From Kiritimatiellia bacterium (GTDB lineage: Bacteria > Verrucomicrobiota > Kiritimatiellia > RFP12 > UBA1067): a stretch of DNA of 9,581 nt. The notes below the pieces were generated by a model. The model saw only the letters and a list, made by a program, of their open reading frames with translations, was not told the origin of the DNA and did no database searches. Made by a program: the position numbers and the translations under genes. The stretch is from NCBI GenBank assembly GCA_017629455.1, contig JAGBXE010000061.1, positions 1 through 9,581 of the forward strand, written 5' to 3'. Shown here piece by piece: positions 4,729-9,581 of this stretch (position 1 is the first letter of the stretch; each line of letters starts with the position of its first letter).

Positions 4729-7254
4729 ATGGGAAAGAAGCTACTGATAGTGGAATCGCCCGCTAAGGCGAAGACGATAGGAAAATATCTTGGTTCTGAT
4801 TTTTCCGTCAAATCGTCGGTCGGTCACATCCGTGATCTGCCCAAGGAATCAAGCGCCATTAAGATTGAAAAAGGCAATGGCGATGAATGGGAATTTACGC
4901 CAACTTACGTCGTATCTGAAGGCAAGACGAAAGTAGTCTCCGAACTGAAGAACGCCGTAAAGACATCCGATGAAATATATCTGGCGAGCGATCCTGACCG
5001 CGAAGGAGAAGCTATCGCATGGCATCTGCACGAAGTTTTAAAACCTATCGCAGGCGATCGCCCTTTTCATCGTGTCACGTACAATGAGATCACTAAAAAT
5101 GCCGTTATCAAAGCTGTAAACGAACCTCGCAGCATTGATATGCCTTTAGTCGATGCTCAGCAGGCGCGGCGCATCCTTGATAGAATCGTCGGATACAAAG
5201 TATCTCCCCTTTTGTGGAAGAGTATCAACTGCCCAAATAACCGCACACTTTCAGCTGGCCGCGTCCAGTCGGTTGCTCTTAGACTCATAGTTGAACGTCA
5301 AAGAGAAATCGACGCATTCAAGCCTGAAACGTACCACTTAATGGGCGTTGAGGCTAAAAAGCTCGGCGCGAAAGAAGTTTTTGCCGCGCGCTTGGCGCGT
5401 CTCGACGGAAAGAAACCAGAAATCCGCGACAAGGAAGAAGCAAACAATATTCTTCTCGACCTTGCCGATGCTGGCCTTGAAGTTATAGACATTAAGAAGC
5501 AACCGAAAACGCGCCACGCGCCGCCGCCATTTACGACATCAACTCTACAACAAGCAGCTTCAAGCACCCTCGGGATGTCTCCCGGCCGGGCCATGAAGCT
5601 TGCGCAGTCTCTTTACGAGCAAGGCCGCATTACCTATATGCGAACCGACTCGGTCAATATCTCCGAGCAAGCACGCGCAGCGGCCAAAGATTATATCGTC
5701 TCTGAATGGGGTACTGAATTTTCTCCTGCAAAGCCAAACTACTTTAAATCTAAAGGTGGCGCGCAAGAAGCCCACGAAGCGATTAGGCCGACTGACATTG
5801 CGCTCACCCCTTCGCAGGCAGCATCGAGTCTCGACGCGCAGGAGGCAAAACTCTACGATCTTATATGGCGTAGATTCCTTGCTTCCCAAATGGCAGATGC
5901 AAAAACAACTGTAAAGACTGTATCGATCACAGCCAGGAAGCCTGGCATTGCACACGAATACATTTTTACAGCTTCGTCTACGACTGTCGATTTCGAAGGT
6001 TTTCTTAAAGTAGCCAAGGCGCCCGCAAAGCGCAAAAGCGCCGATGCTGACGAAAATGAAGATTCCGACGAAGTCGCATTCATACCAGAAGTAAGCCGCG
6101 GAGAAGAGCTTCAAGCCGTGCGTTGGCTATCCGAAGAAAAACAGACTAAAGGCCCCTCTCACTATTCAGAAGCCTCGCTCATTAAGGCTCTTGAAGAAAA
6201 TGGCGTAGGCCGCCCTTCCACGTACGCAGCGACAATTGAGACTCTTAAAACACGCGAATACGCCAAAACCGACAAGCGTAAGCTCGTTCCTCTTGAGCGT
6301 GGAAAACTTGTCTGCGATTGGCTCGTGAAAAACATGGAGTCGCTCTTTAATGTCGGCTACACGGCGCAGATGGAAGCCAAGCTCGACAAGGTTGAAACTG
6401 GCGAAGAATCAATGAACAAGATGTTGAGTGAATTTTACTGCGCATTCCTCACATCATTGCCGCCGCCAGATCCGCCGCCAGACCGGTCAAAATTTAACGT
6501 TGTCTTTGAACTACTCGATCAAGTCAAAGACTGGAAACCGGCAAAGAAAGTCGGTAAACGCATCTACGACGACTGCGAATTTGTCGCAAGCGTAAAGAAG
6601 CAGGCCGCATCAAATACGCGCCCGCTTTCTTCGCGTCAGCTTTCATTCTTAGTGCGTATGGTGGGGATGTATGCCGACCAAATCCCTTCCGCCCAGCAAC
6701 GCCTGCGTGAAGCAGGGCTGACAGGCAGCCCGTCCGACACGCCGCCGCGCGCTGATCCTGAACTAGTCAAATTCTGCTTTGCAACATCCGAGAGGATTCC
6801 CGAGCTTGGAAGCAACACATTCCTTAAATCGCTCAAAGATCAGCATGAATCCGGTAAAAGCCTTTCATTGAAGCAGTTTACAATTCTTGCAAAGATGATT
6901 GGTGATGCTGCATCCGACCTTCCAGACGTTGAAGAAATACACGCTAAACTTCAAGCGTTTTCCGAAGGCGGGTTTGCACCAAAATCGGCAGATCCAAATA
7001 CAGCAGAGCTTATTAAACTAGCGCAGACGATTTCGGAATGGCGTCCGAAATCGCGTAGAGGCAAACGTGTTTACGACGACGAATCTTTCGTCAAGTCGCT
7101 CGCCGATCAATTCGCAAGGCGACACTCGCTTTCCTCTCGCCAGATAGCGGCTCTTAAACGAGTTGTTTCAGCCTACCGCGACAAAATCCCCAATTACGCC
7201 GAAAAGGCTGCCGAACTAGGGATCGACAAGGAGAATGTGGCCGACGACAAATAA
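4729..7254 (+). CDS. topA: DNA topoisomerase I (type IA), with a zinc-free repeat C-terminus
   Basis: Relaxes negative supercoils by cutting and passing single strands. Its TOPRIM domain has VESPAKAK (8-15, catalytic Glu9) and DPDRE (88-92) for Mg2+. SAGRVQS (175-181) and the active-site RITYMRTDS (300-308, Tyr303) follow, then HEAIRPTD (349-356) and GRPSTYA (494-500). An acidic linker lies at about 434-450. The 841 residues are close to the length of long TopA proteins such as the E. coli enzyme. However, the C-terminus after about 590 has no CxxC pair and only five Cys occur in the whole protein, so zinc ribbons are absent. Instead there are three divergent repeats around LSxRQ/LSxKQ motifs (633-637, 712-716, 801-805). 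The start is set by conserved MGKKLLIVE and AAAGAGG 4 nt upstream. It lies between the LptA-like gene and xerC, and its last 20 nt overlap xerC. Confidence 0.97.
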   Translation: MGKKLLIVESPAKAKTIGKYLGSDFSVKSSVGHIRDLPKESSAIKIEKGNGDEWEFTPTYVVSEGKTKVVSELKNAVKTSDEIYLASDPDREGEAIAWHLHEVLKPIAGDRPFHRVTYNEITKNAVIKAVNEPRSIDMPLVDAQQARRILDRIVGYKVSPLLWKSINCPNNRTLSAGRVQSVALRLIVERQREIDAFKPETYHLMGVEAKKLGAKEVFAARLARLDGKKPEIRDKEEANNILLDLADAGLEVIDIKKQPKTRHAPPPFTTSTLQQAASSTLGMSPGRAMKLAQSLYEQGRITYMRTDSVNISEQARAAAKDYIVSEWGTEFSPAKPNYFKSKGGAQEAHEAIRPTDIALTPSQAASSLDAQEAKLYDLIWRRFLASQMADAKTTVKTVSITARKPGIAHEYIFTASSTTVDFEGFLKVAKAPAKRKSADADENEDSDEVAFIPEVSRGEELQAVRWLSEEKQTKGPSHYSEASLIKALEENGVGRPSTYAATIETLKTREYAKTDKRKLVPLERGKLVCDWLVKNMESLFNVGYTAQMEAKLDKVETGEESMNKMLSEFYCAFLTSLPPPDPPPDRSKFNVVFELLDQVKDWKPAKKVGKRIYDDCEFVASVKKQAASNTRPLSSRQLSFLVRMVGMYADQIPSAQQRLREAGLTGSPSDTPPRADPELVKFCFATSERIPELGSNTFLKSLKDQHESGKSLSLKQFTILAKMIGDAASDLPDVEEIHAKLQAFSEGGFAPKSADPNTAELIKLAQTISEWRPKSRRGKRVYDDESFVKSLADQFARRHSLSSRQIAALKRVVSAYRDKIPNYAEKAAELGIDKENVADDK
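6505..7191 (+). repeat. Three protein-level repeats in the TopA C-terminus
   Basis: Residues about 593-653, 676-733 and 755-821 share a layout: a helical start, then F(V/L)xSxxxQ, a short linker, LS(S/L)(R/K)Q, and a helix ending in (I/L)P. Repeats 1 and 3 also share WxP (602-604, 771-773) and GKR(I/V)YDD (609-615, 778-784). Repeat 2 lacks those blocks. The repeats are diverged at DNA level. A DNA-binding role replacing the zinc ribbons is inference. Confidence 0.75.
7218..7233 (+). promoter_or_regulatory. Candidate ribosome binding sites for xerC, atypical spacing
   Basis: AAGGAG at 7228-7233 is only 1 nt from the ATG at 7235, too close for normal initiation. AGGGA at 7218-7222 is 12 nt away, which is long. 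Neither is ideal, so coupling to translation of topA, whose stop lies 17 nt further on, may matter more. Confidence 0.4.
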
Positions 7255-8185
7255 ATCGGCGGCCGCCGATCCGCAGCTTAAACATTTCGCCCGGCATCTT
7301 ATTGCCGAGCGAAATGTTTCGCCTAATACATTATCAGCTTACATTAGCGACTTAACACAGCTTGCTGCATCCAAATTCGGTCCAGATGCCGTACCTCCTT
7401 TCGACTGGGCTAAACTTGATGAAGCTGCCGCCAGAAACTTTCTAGTTTCTTTTTCAAAGACTGACGCACTTACAACAACAGTTCGTAGAAAACTCGCAGC
7501 GGGGCGGGCCTTCTGCAAATTTCTCCAGCTAAACGGCGTAATTTCCGACAATCCATTCGCTCTGTTGCGAGGGCCCAAACGTGCAACAACCTTGCCGAAA
7601 ACGCTCTCCGTAGATGACGCTACAAAATTTCTTTCTCGCCCGCTTATCGATCTTAATAACGGTGTTATTGACGAAGAAACGGCGTTTCGTGACGCGGCTT
7701 TTTTTGAATCTCTCTACTCAACTGGCTGTCGTATCAGCGAAATGACAGCTATTAAGTGGGGTGAAATCGACTTTTCAAAAGGAGCGCTTATCGTAACAGG
7801 CAAAGGCTCTAAAGATAGGCTCGTCATACTTGGAAAGCCAGCGCTTGTAGCGCTTGAACGCCTTAAAAACTACATTGCGTCAATAAATCCGCTTCTCGCT
7901 TCATATTCCGCGCCAGTATTTCTTTCGCCTTCGCGCAAAGAAGCTTCGCCGCGTCTTATGCAGCGCCGAATGAAATTCTACCTTACAGGCGCAGGGCTAC
8001 CTGCCGATTTAACTCCCCACAAGTTAAGGCACAGTTTTGCGACACATCTTCTAGATGCCGGAGCCGACCTTAGAGCCGTACAAGAAATGCTCGGCCACTC
8101 CTCGCTATCGACTACGCAAATTTACACACACGTTTCCGTAGAGCGGATGAAAGACGCGGTGGCGCGCTCACACCCGAGAGGATAA
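7235..8185 (+). CDS. xerC: Tyrosine recombinase XerC/XerD
   Basis: Site-specific recombinase of 316 residues; family members resolve chromosome dimers at dif during division. The N-terminal SAM-like core-binding domain covers about 12-112 (FARHLIAERNVSPNTLSAY). The catalytic domain carries the full set: Arg166 in CRISE, the beta-hairpin Lys in TGKGSKDR (188-195), His262 and Arg265 in PHKLRH, His288 in LGHSS and the nucleophile Tyr297 in IYTHV. Length and context (with topA, no att sites or excisionase) fit a housekeeping Xer protein rather than a phage integrase. XerC versus XerD cannot be settled from sequence alone. ATG 7235 is the only in-frame ATG after a stop at 7217-7219. It overlaps topA by 20 nt and has an awkwardly close GGAG. 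Confidence 0.92.
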   Translation: MWPTTNKSAAADPQLKHFARHLIAERNVSPNTLSAYISDLTQLAASKFGPDAVPPFDWAKLDEAAARNFLVSFSKTDALTTTVRRKLAAGRAFCKFLQLNGVISDNPFALLRGPKRATTLPKTLSVDDATKFLSRPLIDLNNGVIDEETAFRDAAFFESLYSTGCRISEMTAIKWGEIDFSKGALIVTGKGSKDRLVILGKPALVALERLKNYIASINPLLASYSAPVFLSPSRKEASPRLMQRRMKFYLTGAGLPADLTPHKLRHSFATHLLDAGADLRAVQEMLGHSSLSTTQIYTHVSVERMKDAVARSHPRG

Positions 8186-8199
8186 GGCAAAAAGCCTTA
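8183..8199 (+). other. Hairpin at the xerC stop codon
   Basis: TAAGGC and GCCTTA (6 bp) enclose five A residues. The first three bases are the xerC stop. No T-run follows, so a full intrinsic terminator is unlikely. It may be a processing or mRNA-stability element between xerC and yggS. Confidence 0.4.
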
Positions 8200-8215
8200 A
8201 CCCAATTTCACTTTT

Positions 8216-8222
8216 AAAAGGA
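8216..8222 (+). promoter_or_regulatory. yggS ribosome binding site
   Basis: AAAAGGA with a 10-nt spacer to the ATG at 8233. It supports that start. Confidence 0.7.
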
Positions 8223-8232
8223 ACTAATAAAC

Positions 8233-9024
8233 ATGAAAGACTTGTCCGAAATTCTTGGGGACATAAAAAAGCGCGTCAGCGATGCGTGCGCGCGCGCTGG
8301 GCGCGATCCTTCCGAAGTCGAAATTATCGCAGTAACTAAAACTCACGGCCCGGAAACCGTCAAAGAAGCCTGGGAAAATAATCTTACGATAGTAGGCGAA
8401 AATAAAGTCCAAGAAGCAAGCTGGAAGCGGCCATTAAGCCCTATGGGGCCTCAATGGCATATGATCGGCCACCTTCAATCAAACAAAGTTCGACACGCTC
8501 TTGAGCTTTTCGACTTTATTCATTCTGTTGACAGCGCAAAACTAGCCGATAGAATCAACCTTATTTCCGAAGAAAGCGGAGCGCGCCCTCACATCCTCCT
8601 AGAGGTAAACGTCTCTGGGGAAAAATCAAAAAGTGGAATGCGCCCCGAAGATGTCAAAGGTGTAATTGAACATATCTTGCAAGAATGTCCGCGCATCACA
8701 GTGGAAGGCCTTATGACTATGGCCCCTTTTAGCGAAAACCCTGAAGATGCAAGGCCATGTTTCAGAAACCTGCGCCTCTTGCGCGACAAGCTCCAAGATG
8801 AACTTTCAATTTCCCTACCTCGCCTTTCAATGGGAATGAGCGGCGATTTTGAAGTTGCCGTAGAAGAAGGTGCCACATGGCTTCGCCTTGGGAGTATTCT
8901 TTTTGGCGAACGCCCCAAAGCCCGCTCGGTAAGGCGCATTGATAGCGATTTTGGTGCCGACTGTAGCACAAGCGGCCTCGACTCCTACTCAGGAGAAGGC
9001 CCGACATTTAAAGTTTTAGAATAG
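8233..9024 (+). CDS. yggS: YggS-family PLP homeostasis protein (PLPBP)
   Basis: Cytoplasmic single-domain TIM-barrel protein that binds pyridoxal 5'-phosphate and keeps B6 vitamers and amino/keto-acid pools in balance. No catalytic activity is established for the family. The PLP lysine is Lys36 in AVTKTHG. Other marks are VGENKVQEA (54-62), WHMIGHLQSNK (75-85), LLEVNVSGEKSKSG (122-135), GLMTMAP (159-165) and the phosphate-binding end LSMGMSGDFEVAV with RLGSILFGER (218-227). At 263 residues it is about 30 longer than usual. The extra part is a polar tail after GERP (residues 228-263) with no recognised motif. It is 47 nt after xerC, same strand, and probably in the same transcript unless the intervening hairpin interferes. 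It converges with ybeY. Confidence 0.95.
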   Translation: MKDLSEILGDIKKRVSDACARAGRDPSEVEIIAVTKTHGPETVKEAWENNLTIVGENKVQEASWKRPLSPMGPQWHMIGHLQSNKVRHALELFDFIHSVDSAKLADRINLISEESGARPHILLEVNVSGEKSKSGMRPEDVKGVIEHILQECPRITVEGLMTMAPFSENPEDARPCFRNLRLLRDKLQDELSISLPRLSMGMSGDFEVAVEEGATWLRLGSILFGERPKARSVRRIDSDFGADCSTSGLDSYSGEGPTFKVLE

Positions 9025-9025
9025 A

Positions 9026-9041
9026 CTGGCTCTTAAGCCAG
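9026..9041. terminator. Small hairpin between convergent yggS and ybeY
   Basis: CTGGCT (9026-9031) and AGCCAG (9036-9041) form a 6-bp stem over a 4-nt loop that covers the ybeY stop and begins just after the yggS stop. T-runs are poor on both sides (TCTATTCT on the minus strand), so it is at best a weak bidirectional terminator. Confidence 0.35.
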
Positions 9042-9485
9042 AAAATCCTTTAGCCACCGAAGTTCGCGGCGCCTCATGGCGGCACGTTCGACAGGCTCAA
9101 TATCTTCTGCGCCTGAAAGATGATCGATGCCGTGCGCTACGTAAAGTAAAAGCTCATTTGCTACACTCCACCCGCGGCGTTTGGGCGCGGCAATAATAGC
9201 CCGATTACAATTGACGTATATTTCGCCGTAGACACCAGGCTCTTCTCCTGGTATAGGTTCATACGGCTGCGTAACTACATCGGTAGGACCGGCAACACCA
9301 TTTATTGCCTCATGAACTAGAGCCGACTGATCGTCGCCTTGGAGAATTATATCTACGCGGCGAAACGCACGAGCGCAACGATGAGACGAGCGCGAAACAA
9401 AGAACGCGGCAGCTTCTTTTAACTTCGAGCGGGAGATTCCACACTCTTTTGGCAAACGGCCGCTTATCGTCAAGTCGCAAGTCAT
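9033..9485 (-). CDS. ybeY: Endoribonuclease YbeY (rRNA maturation factor)
   Basis: Single-strand-specific, metal-dependent RNase of the UPF0054 family, acting in 16S rRNA 3'-end maturation and ribosome quality control. The 150 residues match family length. TDVVTQPYE (68-76) corresponds to the usual TDVLSFP region, and GEIYVN (87-92) is the conserved strand. ANELLLYVAHGIDHLSGAED (109-128) is the metal site, with His118 and His122. The third ligand position holds Asp128 instead of the usual His; an Asp there is, from memory, also seen in Bacteroidetes YbeY. RAAMRRRE (134-141) is the typical C-terminal helix. The ATG at 9485 has only a weak AGG upstream, so the start is less certain than the family call. 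No phoH partner is visible within the window. Confidence 0.92.
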   Translation of the reverse strand: MTCDLTISGRLPKECGISRSKLKEAAAFFVSRSSHRCARAFRRVDIILQGDDQSALVHEAINGVAGPTDVVTQPYEPIPGEEPGVYGEIYVNCNRAIIAAPKRRGWSVANELLLYVAHGIDHLSGAEDIEPVERAAMRRRELRWLKDFLA

Positions 9486-9581
9486 TGCGCAAAAATAAAC
9501 CTAAAACAAGCCAACGCTATTTCTTAGAAGAAAATGTAGCAAACTTGAAACAGAGCGGCCGCCAGCAAGCAAGCGGCTCAC
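9486..9581. other. End of window, no gene identified
   Basis: The 96 nt upstream of ybeY include no convincing promoter. On the minus strand two reading frames are open from the window edge for about 20-26 codons before stopping upstream of ybeY, so the 3' end of an upstream minus-strand gene is possible. Neither stretch is recognisable. Confidence 0.4.

Noticed and set aside
5560..6114. Minus-strand open frame of 184 codons inside topA
   Set aside because: It is a shadow of the topA core domain, with Cys/Arg-rich composition typical of antisense frames.
7235..8185. Tyrosine recombinase as evidence of an integrated element
   Set aside because: It has Xer-like length and motifs, is embedded in a housekeeping cluster, and the window shows no direct repeats, excisionase or cargo genes. 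The tRNA-Cys gene is intact and 5.7 kb away with no duplicated 3' end.
1..9581. CRISPR arrays, insertion sequences or defence systems
   Set aside because: No regularly spaced direct repeats, transposase motifs or defence-protein motifs were seen in either strand.

Overview
The window looks like chromosomal DNA of a diderm bacterium. The best guess is the PVC superphylum, in or near Lentisphaerota or Kiritimatiellota. That rests on a secreted DUF4838 protein with a C-terminal CBM9-like domain (a type abundant there), an OstA/LptA-like envelope protein, and ordinary bacterial housekeeping genes. The taxon is inferred; no rRNA or other phylogenetic marker was compared.

Layout. The left part (1-4061) is read on the minus strand. 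In transcription order it holds a secreted 790-residue DUF4838 protein with its own extended -10 promoter, then tRNA-Cys(GCA) with a near-consensus promoter, an encoded CCA and an intrinsic terminator. Last comes the 5' two thirds of fusA (elongation factor G), which has its own promoter and runs off the window at base 1. The intergenic stretch 4062-4241 is a divergent promoter region. From it a plus-strand cluster runs to 9024: an LptA/OstA-like exported protein, topA, a XerC/XerD tyrosine recombinase and a YggS-type PLP homeostasis protein. The first three are packed with a 1-nt gap and a 20-nt overlap; yggS follows after 47 nt. ybeY (9033-9485, minus) converges on yggS with only 8 nt between the stops. 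The last 96 nt carry no identifiable gene.

How the parts relate. fusA, tRNA-Cys and ybeY serve translation and rRNA maturation. topA and xerC serve chromosome topology and dimer resolution. The LptA-like protein points to outer-membrane lipid transport, yggS to cofactor homeostasis, and the DUF4838 protein to extracellular glycan handling.

No mobile element, CRISPR array or defence system was seen. The most unusual items are the C-terminus of TopA, which has three divergent 'LSxRQ' repeats and no zinc ribbons; the cluster of TTGCAC half-sites around the tRNA-Cys promoter; a probable leaderless start for the LptA-like gene; and residue changes at conserved positions in EF-G and YbeY.
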